The translations under genes were made by a program, and so were the position numbers. A model generated the notes under the pieces. That model saw only the letters and a list, made by a program, of their open reading frames with translations. It did not search any database and had not been told where the DNA came from. Shown one piece after another: positions 38,996-47,644 of a stretch of 64,000 nucleotides of DNA. The stretch spans positions 1-64,000 of the forward strand of contig JBBCJR010000015.1 in assembly GCA_037190805.1 (NCBI GenBank). Reading direction: 5' to 3'. Positions within the stretch are counted from its first letter, which is position 1; each line of letters starts with the position of its first letter. The stretch comes from JBBCJR01 sp037190805. Its GTDB lineage: Bacteria; Pseudomonadota; Alphaproteobacteria; Sphingomonadales; Sphingomonadaceae.

Positions 38996-40453
38996 TCAAC
39001 GCGTCGGATAGTTCGGCGCCTCGCGGGTGATGGTGACGTCATGAACGTGACTCTCTCTCAAACCGGCATTGGTGATGCGGACGAACCGGGCCCTGGCCTT
39101 CAGCTCTTCCAGCGTCGCAGCGCCAGTATAGCCCATCGCCGCCTTCACGCCGCCGACGAGCTGGTGGATGACGTCCTTGGCCGGACCCTTATAGGGCACC
39201 TGGCCCTCGATTCCTTCCGGTACCAGCTTCAGCTGGTCCTTGATGTCCTGCTGGAAATAACGATCGGCCGACCCGCGCGCCATCGCTCCGACCGAGCCCA
39301 TGCCGCGATAGGATTTATAGGCCCGACCCTGATAAAGGAAGGTTTCCCCCGGCGCCTCCTCGGTGCCGGCGAGGAGAGAGCCGACCATCACCGTCGCCGC
39401 GCCCGCCGCCAGCGCCTTCGCGATGTCGCCGGAGGTGCGAAGGCCACCATCGGCGATCACCGGCACACCGGACTTGGCCGCTTCCTCGGCAGCATCGAGC
39501 ACGGCGGTCAGCTGCGGCACGCCAACGCCCGCGACCACGCGGGTGGTGCAGATCGACCCCGGCCCAATGCCGACCTTGATACCGTCGGCGCCCGCGCCGA
39601 TCAGCGCCCGGGTGGCCTCCGCCGTCGCGACGTTGCCGGCGACGATCTGGACCGTGTTCGACAGCTTCTTGATCCGTTCGACCGCCACCGCCACCATCTC
39701 GGAATGACCATGGGCGGTGTCGACGACGATCAGGTCACATTCGGCGTCGATCAGCGCCTCGGTACGCTCATAGCCCTTGTCGCCGACCGTGGTCGCGGCA
39801 GCGACGCGCAGGCGGCCGTTCGCGTCCTTGGTCGCCGCCGGATAGGTGACCGCCTTTTCGATATCCTTGACCGTGATCAGGCCGACGCACCGATAGGCGC
39901 CGTCGACGACCAGCAGCTTCTCGATGCGCCGCTGGTGGAGCAGGCGCCGGGCCTCTTCCTGCGATACGCCTGCGGGAACGGTGGCGAGGTTGTCGCGCGT
40001 CATCAGCTCGCTGACTGGCTGGGCCGGATTCTCGGCGAAGCGGACGTCGCGGTTGGTGAGGATGCCCACCAGCCGGCCGCTCGCCTCGACCACTGGAATG
40101 CCCGAGATGCGATGATGGGCCATCAGCGCCTGCGCATCGGCCAGCGTCTGGTCGGGGGTGATGGTGATGGGATTGACCACCATGCCGCTTTCGAACCGCT
40201 TCACAGCGCGCACGGCGGCAGCCTGCTCGTCGACCGAAAGATTGCGATGAAGGACGCCCAGTCCGCCAAGCTGCGCCATGACGATCGCCATGTCCGCCTC
40301 GGTCACCGTATCCATGGCGGACGACAGGATCGGGATGTTGAGGCCGATCTCCTTCGTCACCCGCGTTGCGGTGTCGGCCGCGCTTGGCAAAACGCTCGAT
40401 TCGCCGGGCACCAGCAGGACATCGTCGAAAGTGAGTCCAAGCCTGATGTCCAT
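38996..40453 (-). CDS. guaB: IMP dehydrogenase
   Basis: NAD-dependent conversion of IMP to XMP, the rate-limiting step of GMP synthesis. 485 residues. The TIM barrel is interrupted by two CBS domains (about 95-205). The catalytic cysteine is in GIGPGSICTTRVVAG, and the mobile flap region follows YKSYRGMGSVGAM. Start ATG 40453 is preferred over TTG 40462 because AAGGAG is ten bases upstream of the ATG but only one from the TTG. The M28 peptidase gene ends 55 bases upstream and rsmB follows. Confidence 0.96.
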   Translation of the reverse strand: MDIRLGLTFDDVLLVPGESSVLPSAADTATRVTKEIGLNIPILSSAMDTVTEADMAIVMAQLGGLGVLHRNLSVDEQAAAVRAVKRFESGMVVNPITITPDQTLADAQALMAHHRISGIPVVEASGRLVGILTNRDVRFAENPAQPVSELMTRDNLATVPAGVSQEEARRLLHQRRIEKLLVVDGAYRCVGLITVKDIEKAVTYPAATKDANGRLRVAAATTVGDKGYERTEALIDAECDLIVVDTAHGHSEMVAVAVERIKKLSNTVQIVAGNVATAEATRALIGAGADGIKVGIGPGSICTTRVVAGVGVPQLTAVLDAAEEAAKSGVPVIADGGLRTSGDIAKALAAGAATVMVGSLLAGTEEAPGETFLYQGRAYKSYRGMGSVGAMARGSADRYFQQDIKDQLKLVPEGIEGQVPYKGPAKDVIHQLVGGVKAAMGYTGAATLEELKARARFVRITNAGLRESHVHDVTITREAPNYPTR

Positions 40454-40508
40454 GAGAGCCAATCTCCTTGCGCCGAGGCGGCTCTATAGGGGCTGAGGCT
40501 GCCGCTGC

Positions 40509-41990
40509 CTAGCGGGGCTGGCCACGTTGCCAGGGAGAATCCGGCAGCCAGTTCACCTGCACGTCGCTCCGCGTCAGCGCGCGGAGGATGGCCAGGTTCA
40601 GCGCCACGTCCTCCGCCGCTCCGCTCCAATCCGCAATCGCGGCCGCCTCGTCACCCGGCTGATGATAGCGATCCCGGAAAAAGCCCGCGAGCAGGGGATC
40701 ATGCTCGATATCGCCAGCCAGCACTCCGGTCGCAACGATGGCGGGAACGCCCGAGTTCAGAAAGGCGAACGCATCGGATCGGCGAACGAAGGCGTCCGCG
40801 CCGTCCGTGGCGTCCATCTGCCGCCCCTGCGACTCGGCGGCGGCAGCGACGATGCTATCGATGGTCGACAGCCGCCGCCCCACCAGAGCCACCGGCGCGC
40901 CGGCCGGACGCAAGGCGATGGTATCGAGATTCAGCGCCGCCACCGTGTCGGCCAGCGGACGCAGCGGCGCACGCGTATAGGCGCGCGCACCAAGCAAACC
41001 CATCTCTTCCGCCGTGGTCGCCAGGAATAGCACCGAACGATCCGGGCGCGGCCCGGCGGCAAGGGCACGGGCCATCTCGATCATGCCGCCGATGCCGCTC
41101 GCATTGTCGACCGCGCCATTGCAGATGCGATCCCCCGCTCCCACCGGACGACAAATGCCCAGATGATCCCAATGGGCGGTAACGACGATCAGCTTGTCCG
41201 GCTCAATCCGTCCCGGCAGCAGACCGGCGACATTCCAGCTCGTGAACGGCCGGACCTCGGTTTTCGCCGACAGCTCGGCCTGGATATTGCCTCGCCAGGG
41301 CACGAAGCCTTCCCCCTCCGCCGCCTCGATCAGTTGCGCCAGATCGCCGCCACCAGCAGCGATCAACGGCACCGCCGCGCCGGCCCGCATGCTGCCGCGA
41401 ATGGCAAGTTCCGGTTCGCCGGCAAGGCCGGTCCCACCCTGACGCAGCGATGCGGATGCGGTCTGCCAATCATCGTCAGCGATAAGACCGATCGCGGCCA
41501 CCGCTCCGGACCGACGAAGCGCCGCGCGCCGTTCGGCGACGGAAGGCGTCCCCGCCGCCCCCGGTCGCTGGCCGGCAAGGTAGAGGACCACCGCCCCCTC
41601 CACATCTGTCGAGACCGCGCCATCGGCATAGCCGGCGAACACCAGCGGCCCGCTCGCGGTTTCCAATTCCCGGGTCCCGGTGAGCAGTAGATCGGACGAG
41701 GCGGTGCGCTGACGCCCCACCGACAGGCGCGCGGTGTCCGGCGTGCGAGCAACCAGTTCGACCGGTTGGCGCCACCCGCCATCGGCAGCAGCAGGCGACA
41801 GGCCGGCGGCGGCCATCTGGTCGATCACATATTGAATGGTGCGGGCTTCTCCCGGCGTATTCGGCGCCCGCCCCTCATAGGCATCGCTCGCCAGCGCGGC
41901 GACGTGCGCCGCGATGCGGGCGGGATCGATGACAGGCGACGGCGCGGGCGAAGCGGCCGCCATGAGGAGCGCAGCAAGCGAGAGGATCAT
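40509..41990 (-). CDS. M28 family zinc aminopeptidase, exported
   Basis: Exported metallopeptidase of 493 residues. The signal peptide MILSLAALLMAAASPAP is followed by a PA-type insert (about 110-235, with SGPLVFAGYADG) and the M28 catalytic domain. Likely zinc ligands are the His in VTAHWDHLG, the Asp in GAVDNASG, the Glu pair in TTAEEMGLLG, the Asp in LNLDTIAL and the His in RYHQPGDE. M28 members are mostly aminopeptidases; the specificity is not evident. ATG 41990 is chosen over ATG 42089 because of the signal peptide. Confidence 0.9.
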   Translation of the reverse strand: MILSLAALLMAAASPAPSPVIDPARIAAHVAALASDAYEGRAPNTPGEARTIQYVIDQMAAAGLSPAAADGGWRQPVELVARTPDTARLSVGRQRTASSDLLLTGTRELETASGPLVFAGYADGAVSTDVEGAVVLYLAGQRPGAAGTPSVAERRAALRRSGAVAAIGLIADDDWQTASASLRQGGTGLAGEPELAIRGSMRAGAAVPLIAAGGGDLAQLIEAAEGEGFVPWRGNIQAELSAKTEVRPFTSWNVAGLLPGRIEPDKLIVVTAHWDHLGICRPVGAGDRICNGAVDNASGIGGMIEMARALAAGPRPDRSVLFLATTAEEMGLLGARAYTRAPLRPLADTVAALNLDTIALRPAGAPVALVGRRLSTIDSIVAAAAESQGRQMDATDGADAFVRRSDAFAFLNSGVPAIVATGVLAGDIEHDPLLAGFFRDRYHQPGDEAAAIADWSGAAEDVALNLAILRALTRSDVQVNWLPDSPWQRGQPR

Positions 41991-42099
41991 CGGACGGATG
42001 TGGCAGTCGCCCTGACTGGCGACAAGGCGAATCGTCGGAATTGCAGACATGAAAAGGGCGGCCCCGCAGGACCGCCCCCTCATGAACAATGTCCTGCGA

Positions 42100-43365
42100 T
42101 CAGGCCGGTGTCTTCACCCAGGCATTCCAGAACTGGGCGACCTGGGCGCGCGCGCCGTTGGTCACCTTGGCAAACGCCTCACTGGCGCCGGCCTTGTCAC
42201 CGCTGTTCGCGAGCGCGATGCCCAGCCGGGTGTTGGCGACATCGGCATCGACGCCGCCCTTGGTCAAAGCCAGCCGATACATTTCGGCCGCCTTGGCGTT
42301 GTCGCCATAGTTGAGGAAGGCATCGCCGGTCGCCAAGGCTTCGCGGCCATTGGCGGCCGCTTTGGCGGCGGTTTCGAACTTGCCGAGTGACGCCTTGTCA
42401 GCGGCGATTCGGCCGCTGGCGAGGCCGTTCAGTTCCTTGAAGGTGTCCTTGGTCAGGCTGACCTGGTTCGCCGCGACGCCAGCGTCGATCACCGCCTTGC
42501 TCTCGCCATAGAGGCCGCGGCGATAGGCGAGATCGGCATATTCGTAATAATCCGATTCACCCTTCAGCGCGCTCGCCGCCTTCTGCAAACGCATGACGTC
42601 AAGGTTGGTCTGATCGTCAATCTGAGTACCGGTCTTGAACAGGACCAGCGAATCGCGCCAGTTATCCGGCGTCGGGTAGGCCGCGACAAGCGCCATCGAG
42701 GCCGAAGTCACAAGGTCGTTGCGCTTGGCATCATAGGCGATCGCTAGCATGCGCTTGTACCAGGTTTCCGGCACCGCTTCGCCTTCCGCCTTCTTGGCAT
42801 CGATCGCGCGCTGAAGCGTGGTGACGGCCTGAGCGCTATTGTTGCTCTGTGCATAAAGCTCAGCCAGGCCGACGATGGCATCGCCATCACCAGGCTGCAG
42901 TTGCACCAGTTGCTCATAATATTTCAGCGCCGCCGCATTGTCCTGGCGCTGGAGGGCGAACGCAGCCGCATTCTGCAGCAGTTGGCCGTGAAGCGCGGCA
43001 TCGTCGTTCGCTTTGCCGGATTCGAGCATGGCCAGCGTGCTCTTTTCGATGATGGCGTTATCTTTCTTGGCAACGCCAACATTGTAGAGCATCTGGCCGC
43101 CATAGAATTTATCATCGGGCGTCTGGGCACCGGCCAACGCCTCATTCAGCTTGGCCTGGGCGCCGTCGAGGTCGCCCTTCTGCTCAAGCTTCTGCGCTTC
43201 AGCGAGGGCGTTCTGCACTTCCTTCGTGAACTGGGGCTTAGGCGCCGCCGGCGCCTTTTCACGGTTGTTCCGCTGGGCGACCGCGGAGTCCGTCACCGTG
43301 ACGGTGCCGACCACCCCAGTGGCCAGCACAAGCGCCAGCGCAAGGCGTGAAATCTTCGGGGTCAT
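42100..43365 (-). CDS. Exported tetratricopeptide-repeat protein
   Basis: Protein of 421 residues with a signal peptide (SRLALALVLATGVVGTVTVTDSAVAQ), then an all-helical body with TPR-like pairs (VQNALAEAQKLEQKGDLDGAQAKL, AALKYYEQLVQLQPGDGDAIVGLAELY, KAAEMYRLALTKGGVDADVANTRLGIAL). It probably mediates protein contacts in the periplasm; no enzyme domain is visible. Codon use is slightly less GC-rich than its neighbours. It begins 181 bases from the divergent yaaA. Confidence 0.82.
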   Translation of the reverse strand: MTPKISRLALALVLATGVVGTVTVTDSAVAQRNNREKAPAAPKPQFTKEVQNALAEAQKLEQKGDLDGAQAKLNEALAGAQTPDDKFYGGQMLYNVGVAKKDNAIIEKSTLAMLESGKANDDAALHGQLLQNAAAFALQRQDNAAALKYYEQLVQLQPGDGDAIVGLAELYAQSNNSAQAVTTLQRAIDAKKAEGEAVPETWYKRMLAIAYDAKRNDLVTSASMALVAAYPTPDNWRDSLVLFKTGTQIDDQTNLDVMRLQKAASALKGESDYYEYADLAYRRGLYGESKAVIDAGVAANQVSLTKDTFKELNGLASGRIAADKASLGKFETAAKAAANGREALATGDAFLNYGDNAKAAEMYRLALTKGGVDADVANTRLGIALANSGDKAGASEAFAKVTNGARAQVAQFWNAWVKTPA

Positions 43366-43511
43366 ATCCTTCTCCTAAAATGTCATCGGCAGTGACTGCC
43401 GTCCGGTTGCCGACCGGATTAACCGCTTTGGGCCGTTGCCGACAAGAGGTTTGCCTGGGTCCATAAGCCCCCTTTGTGTCGAATCCGCGCTGAACGGGAA
43501 TTGAACCCGCT

Positions 43512-43540
43512 TTGACGCGCCCCCGGCCTGGGGATATCGA
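43512..43540 (+). promoter_or_regulatory. Possible promoter directly in front of yaaA
   Basis: TTGACG (43512-43517) and TATCGA (43535-43540) are 17 bases apart, and the -10 ends only six bases before the yaaA ATG. If used, the transcript would be leaderless or nearly so. The -10 is weak (three of six consensus bases), so this is tentative. Confidence 0.35.
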
Positions 43541-43546
43541 CGGATC

Positions 43547-44320
43547 ATGCTTGCTATCATCTCTCCCGCAAAGACGCTCGACCTCAAGCGGACGTTCCCG
43601 ATGAACGATCTGACTCAGCCCCGCTTCTTGCCTGAGGCGGAGGAGCTGGCCACCGCCGCCGCCAAGCTGAACGCGAAGAAACTGTCCGATCTGATGCACG
43701 TCTCTGACAAGATCGCAACGTTGAACGTCGAGCGGTTCCGGGATTTCCACCTGCCGTTCACGACCGACAACGCGCGGCCGGCGATCTACACCTTTGCCGG
43801 GGACGTCTATACCGGGTTCGAGATCGACAGCCTGGACGAAACGGCAGTCGCCTATGCGCAGGATCACCTGCGGATCATCTCGGGCCTGTATGGCCTGCTG
43901 CGTCCGCTGGACCTGATGCAGGCCTATCGGCTGGAAATGGGGACCCGCTGGGCGCCGGGCCGCAAGAAGACGCTCTATGACTGGTGGGGCGACAAGGTCG
44001 GGGGGGCGATCGCCGCCGATCTGGCCCAGGAAGGGTCCGGCGTCATCCTCAACCTCGCCAGCCAGGAATATTGGAAGGCGGCGGAACGGGCTCTTCCCGC
44101 CGGCGCGCGCGTGATCACCGTCGACTTCCGCGAGCATGGGCCGAAGGGACTTTATTTCAACAGCTTCGGTGCCAAGAAGGCTCGAGGCATGCTGGCCCGT
44201 TACCTCTGCGAACATCGTATCGCCGATCCTGAGGGGCTGAAGGGTTTCGACAGCGACGGCTATGCGTTCGACGCGCAAGGGTCGGAGGAGGATCGCTGGC
44301 TGTTCATCCGCCAACGCTGA
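43547..44320 (+). CDS. yaaA: Peroxide stress protein YaaA (DUF328/UPF0246)
   Basis: In E. coli YaaA limits intracellular free iron during peroxide stress. This homologue has 257 residues. The family blocks LAIISPAKTLD at the start, TFAGDVYTGFE, RIISGLYGLLRPLDLMQAYRLEMGTR and NLASQEYWKA are all present. The start at ATG 43547 is followed immediately by the conserved N-terminus. The stop overlaps the apparent CTG start of the DUF488 gene. Confidence 0.93.
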   Translation: MLAIISPAKTLDLKRTFPMNDLTQPRFLPEAEELATAAAKLNAKKLSDLMHVSDKIATLNVERFRDFHLPFTTDNARPAIYTFAGDVYTGFEIDSLDETAVAYAQDHLRIISGLYGLLRPLDLMQAYRLEMGTRWAPGRKKTLYDWWGDKVGGAIAADLAQEGSGVILNLASQEYWKAAERALPAGARVITVDFREHGPKGLYFNSFGAKKARGMLARYLCEHRIADPEGLKGFDSDGYAFDAQGSEEDRWLFIRQR

Positions 44321-44748
44321 GCATCTTCACGATCGGCTATGAAGGCGCGACCGTCGCCGAGTTGATCGCGACCCTTCGTGCCGCCGGCGTCACCCGCCTG
44401 ATCGACGTCCGTGCCCTGCCGCTGTCGCGCCGGCCTGGATTCTCCAAGACGCCGCTGTCCGCCGCGCTGGCGGAAGCGGGGATCGGCTACACTCATTTGC
44501 GCGCGCTCGGCACCCCACCCGACGGCCGCGCCGCCGTTCGTCGCGGTGATCATGTCGCGCTGGAGCGCATCTACGCTGCCCAGCTCGCGACGCCGCGTGC
44601 CATCGCCGAAGCCGCGATCATGCTCGACCTCGCCGCGACTGAAAAATCGGTCCTCCTCTGCTACGAGCGCGACCCCGCCGGCTGCCACCGTTCCCTGCTG
44701 CTGAAAGCGGTTGCACCGGACGCCGACGTCACCCACCTCTTTCCCTGA
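44317..44748 (+). CDS. DUF488 family protein with a non-canonical start
   Basis: Small cytoplasmic protein of about 143 residues. The DUF488 N-terminus (IFTIGYEGATVAELI) and the motifs VRALPLSRRPGF and LLCYERDPAGCHRS are clear; function is not established. No ATG, GTG or TTG exists in frame upstream of the conserved N-terminus back to a stop at 44230. The best candidate is CTG 44317, which overlaps the yaaA TGA (CTGA). Starting at ATG 44362 instead would delete the first conserved strand, so I report the CTG start with caution. Confidence 0.75.
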   Translation: MSIFTIGYEGATVAELIATLRAAGVTRLIDVRALPLSRRPGFSKTPLSAALAEAGIGYTHLRALGTPPDGRAAVRRGDHVALERIYAAQLATPRAIAEAAIMLDLAATEKSVLLCYERDPAGCHRSLLLKAVAPDADVTHLFP

Positions 44749-44789
44749 CCCTCTTCCCCAGCGGACGCGGGATGCGTAAGGCCTTCGGC

Positions 44790-45386
44790 ATGATCCTGGT
44801 CATCGACAATTACGACAGCTTCACCTGGAACCTGGTGCACTATCTCCAGGAACTGGGGGCGCGCGTCGAGGTGGTTCGCAATGACGCCATGTCCGTTGGA
44901 CAGGCGCTGTCGAGTGGCGCCGCCGGTTTCCTCATCTCCCCCGGCCCCTGCACGCCCAATGAGGCTGGAATGTCGCTGGAACTGGTCGAGGCGCTGAAGA
45001 CCGATGGCCGCCCCTTGCTCGGCGTCTGCCTCGGTCATCAGGCGATCGGGCAGAGCTTTGGCGGCAAGGTCGTGCGCGCCGCCACCCTGATGCACGGCAA
45101 GACGTCGGAGGTAGAGCACGACGGTACCGGCGTCTTCGCGGGCCTGCCCTCCCCCTTCACCGCCACCCGCTATCATTCGCTGGTGGTGGACGCGGACGGC
45201 CTCCCCGATGATCTCGTCGTCAACGCCCGCACGGCGGACGGCGTGATCATGGGCCTGCGCCACCGGACGCTGCCGATCCACGGCGTCCAGTTCCATCCCG
45301 AAAGCATCGCCACGCAGCACGGTCATGCCCTGCTCGCCAATTTCCTCGCTCAGACAGGGACGCCGGTGAAGGCGCGCGCCGCATGA
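44790..45386 (+). CDS. trpG: Anthranilate/aminodeoxychorismate synthase glutaminase subunit
   Basis: Class I glutamine amidotransferase of 198 residues that supplies ammonia for anthranilate (tryptophan) and possibly p-aminobenzoate (folate) synthesis. The catalytic Cys is in LLGVCLGHQAIGQ, with the His and Glu in VQFHPESI. MILVIDNYDSFTWNLVHYLQ is the standard start at ATG 44790, preceded by TAAGG. The partner trpE is not in the window. The stop overlaps trpD (ATGA). Confidence 0.94.
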   Translation: MILVIDNYDSFTWNLVHYLQELGARVEVVRNDAMSVGQALSSGAAGFLISPGPCTPNEAGMSLELVEALKTDGRPLLGVCLGHQAIGQSFGGKVVRAATLMHGKTSEVEHDGTGVFAGLPSPFTATRYHSLVVDADGLPDDLVVNARTADGVIMGLRHRTLPIHGVQFHPESIATQHGHALLANFLAQTGTPVKARAA

Positions 45387-46378
45387 CCACGCTCGCCCTG
45401 CTTCCGGATGCCGAGACCCCGCTCGACGGCCAGACGGCGGAAGCGGCGTTCGCCGATATCCTCGACGGCAAGGTGCCTGACGAGGACATTGCCCGTTTCC
45501 TCACCACCATGGCCGAACGCGACGAGACGGCAGTCGAGATCGCCGCCGCCGCCCGCGTCATGCGCGCCCGGATGATCCCCATCACCGCCCCGGACGACGC
45601 CATCGACGTCTGCGGCACCGGCGGCGACGGCGCGCACAGCCTCAACATCTCCACCGCCGTGGCGCTGGTCGTGGCGGCGGCGGGGGTGCCGGTCGCCAAG
45701 CACGGCAACCGCGCCGCGTCGAGCAAGGCCGGGGCCGCCGACACGCTGGAGGCCCTCGGCCTCGATCTCGACCGGGCTTCGGCGCGGGCGGAGGAGAGCC
45801 TCGCTGATCTCGGCATCGCCTTCCTGTTCGCGCAGAAGCATCACCCCGCCCTTGGCCGCCTCGCGCCCATCCGGCGGGCGATCGGGCGACGGACGATCTT
45901 CAACCTGCTCGGCCCGCTCGCCAATCCGGCACGAGTGACGCGCCAGCTGATCGGCGTCGCCAGGGTGGACTATCTGCCGACCATCGCCACCGCCCTGGAC
46001 CTGCTGGGCGCGGAGGCGGCGATGATCGTCTCGGGCGAGGAAAATCTCGACGAGCTGTCGATCGCCGGTCCCAGCCGGGCCATCCGCATCGGCCGCATCG
46101 GCAACCGCGATACGGTGGTGACGCCGGAGGATGCCGGCCTTCTCCGCCATGGCCTCGATGCCATCCGGGGCGGCGATCCAGCCTTCAACGCCGCCGCCCT
46201 GCGCCGTCTGCTCGCCGGTGAAGCGGGTGCCTATCGGGACGCGGTGGTGCTCAACGCCGCCGCCGCCCTCATCGTCGCCGGCGAGGCGGAGGATTGGACC
46301 GAGGCCGCCGAACGGGCCGCCGAAACCATCGACGCCGGCCTCGCCAACGCGCTGCTCGACTGCTGGATCGCCTTCTGA
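45383..46378 (+). CDS. trpD: Anthranilate phosphoribosyltransferase
   Basis: Second step of tryptophan synthesis, joining anthranilate to PRPP. 331 residues. DVCGTGGDGAHSLNIST is the PRPP-binding loop; KHGNRAASSKAGAADTLEALG and RTIFNLLGPLANP are further family blocks. ATG 45383 overlaps the trpG stop by four bases. trpC begins four bases after the stop, giving a tight trpG-trpD-trpC run. Confidence 0.97.
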   Translation: MTTLALLPDAETPLDGQTAEAAFADILDGKVPDEDIARFLTTMAERDETAVEIAAAARVMRARMIPITAPDDAIDVCGTGGDGAHSLNISTAVALVVAAAGVPVAKHGNRAASSKAGAADTLEALGLDLDRASARAEESLADLGIAFLFAQKHHPALGRLAPIRRAIGRRTIFNLLGPLANPARVTRQLIGVARVDYLPTIATALDLLGAEAAMIVSGEENLDELSIAGPSRAIRIGRIGNRDTVVTPEDAGLLRHGLDAIRGGDPAFNAAALRRLLAGEAGAYRDAVVLNAAAALIVAGEAEDWTEAAERAAETIDAGLANALLDCWIAF

Positions 46379-46382
46379 CGCC

Positions 46383-47174
46383 ATGACCGACCGCCTGACC
46401 CGCATCCTCGACGCCAAGCGCGACCATGTCGTCGCCTGCAAGGCGCGCGCGCCGCTGGCCGAGGTCGAGGCGTTGGCCCGCGACCAGGCCCCGCCACGCG
46501 GCTTCCGCGCCGCGCTGGAGGCGAAGCGCGCCGCCGGCCAGTGGGGCCTGATTGCCGAGATCAAGAAAGCGAGCCCATCCAAGGGCCTGATCCGCGCCGA
46601 TTTCGACCCGCCGGCCCATGCCATGGCCTATGCGGACGGCGGCGCCGCCTGCCTCAGCGTTCTCACTGACGTGCCTTTCTTCCAGGGCTCCGACGACTAT
46701 CTGGTCGCGGCGCGGGCGGCTGTCACCCTGCCGGTGCTGCGTAAGGATTTCATGGTCGATCCCTATCAGGTCGCCGAGGCGCGTGCGCTGGGCGCAGACT
46801 GCATCCTGCTGATCATCGCCGCGCTGGATGATGGCCAGCTCGCCGAACTGGAAGCCGCCGCCATCGATCATGGCCTCGACGTGCTGGTCGAAGTGCACGA
46901 TGCCGCCGAGCTTGAGCGCGCCCTGCGCCTCGAAAGCCGACTGATCGGTGTCAACAACCGCGACCTGCGGGACTTCTCCGTCGACACCCGGCGCACCATC
47001 GCGCTGGCCCCCGGTGTGCCGGCGGGAACGACTCTGGTCGCCGAAAGCGGCCTCGGTTCGGCTGCCGACCTCGCAGACCTGTCGGCCCACGGCATCGACT
47101 GCTTCCTGATCGGCGAGTCGCTGATGCGGCAGCCGGACGTTGCCGCCGCCACCCGCGCCATCCTCACCCGATGA
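46383..47174 (+). CDS. trpC: Indole-3-glycerol phosphate synthase
   Basis: Ring closure of CdRP to indole-3-glycerol phosphate, 263 residues, a single-function TIM barrel with no trpF fusion. The catalytic lysines are in IAEIKKASPSKG and VLRKDFMVD, and the Glu in VLVEVHD and VAESGL complete the active site. ATG 46383 sets the start; an open frame continuing upstream lies in trpD. The stop overlaps moaC by four bases. Confidence 0.97.
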   Translation: MTDRLTRILDAKRDHVVACKARAPLAEVEALARDQAPPRGFRAALEAKRAAGQWGLIAEIKKASPSKGLIRADFDPPAHAMAYADGGAACLSVLTDVPFFQGSDDYLVAARAAVTLPVLRKDFMVDPYQVAEARALGADCILLIIAALDDGQLAELEAAAIDHGLDVLVEVHDAAELERALRLESRLIGVNNRDLRDFSVDTRRTIALAPGVPAGTTLVAESGLGSAADLADLSAHGIDCFLIGESLMRQPDVAAATRAILTR

Positions 47175-47644
47175 CCGACCGCCTCACCCATATCGACGAA
47201 TCCGGCGCGGCCCGCATGGTCGACGTCTCGGCCAAGGACGCCACCCTGCGCGAGGCGGTGGCGGAAGGCATGATCCGCATGTCCCCCCCGGCCCTGACCG
47301 CCATCGCCGGCGGCCTGGTCAAGAAGGGCGACGTGCTGGCCGTGGCCCGCATCGCCGGGATCATGGCCGCCAAGCGCACCGCCGACCTCATCCCGCTCTG
47401 CCATCCGCTGCCATTGAGCGGCGTCAGCCTCGACCTCGTGCCGGTCGACGGCGGCATCCGGGCGGAAGCGCGGGTTCGCACCACCCACCAGACCGGTGTC
47501 GAGATGGAGGCGCTGACCGCCGTCAATGTCGCCCTCCTCACCATCTACGACATGGCCAAGAGCCTCGACCGGGCAATGGTGATCGACGGAGTCCGACTGC
47601 TCGCCAAGTCCGGGGGCCGCTCGGGGGACTGGCGAGCGACGTGA
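47171..47644 (+). CDS. moaC: Cyclic pyranopterin monophosphate synthase accessory protein MoaC
   Basis: Second step in molybdenum cofactor synthesis, converting the MoaA product to cyclic pyranopterin monophosphate. 157 residues. Active-site blocks LIPLCHPLPLSGV, GVEMEALTAVNVALLTIYDM and the C-terminal VRLLAKSGGRSG are intact. The start overlaps the trpC stop (ATGA) and the stop overlaps the moeA GTG (GTGA), so the Trp and Moco genes share one coupled transcript. Confidence 0.97.
   Translation: MTDRLTHIDESGAARMVDVSAKDATLREAVAEGMIRMSPPALTAIAGGLVKKGDVLAVARIAGIMAAKRTADLIPLCHPLPLSGVSLDLVPVDGGIRAEARVRTTHQTGVEMEALTAVNVALLTIYDMAKSLDRAMVIDGVRLLAKSGGRSGDWRAT

Noticed and set aside
43493..43510. tRNA T-arm-like motif (CGGG-TTCAATT-CCCG on the minus strand) followed by GGATTCGAC, reminiscent of tmRNA ends
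   Set aside because: There is no acceptor, D or anticodon arm and no CCA; only eight bases separate it from the GGATTCGAC string, too few for a permuted tmRNA junction.
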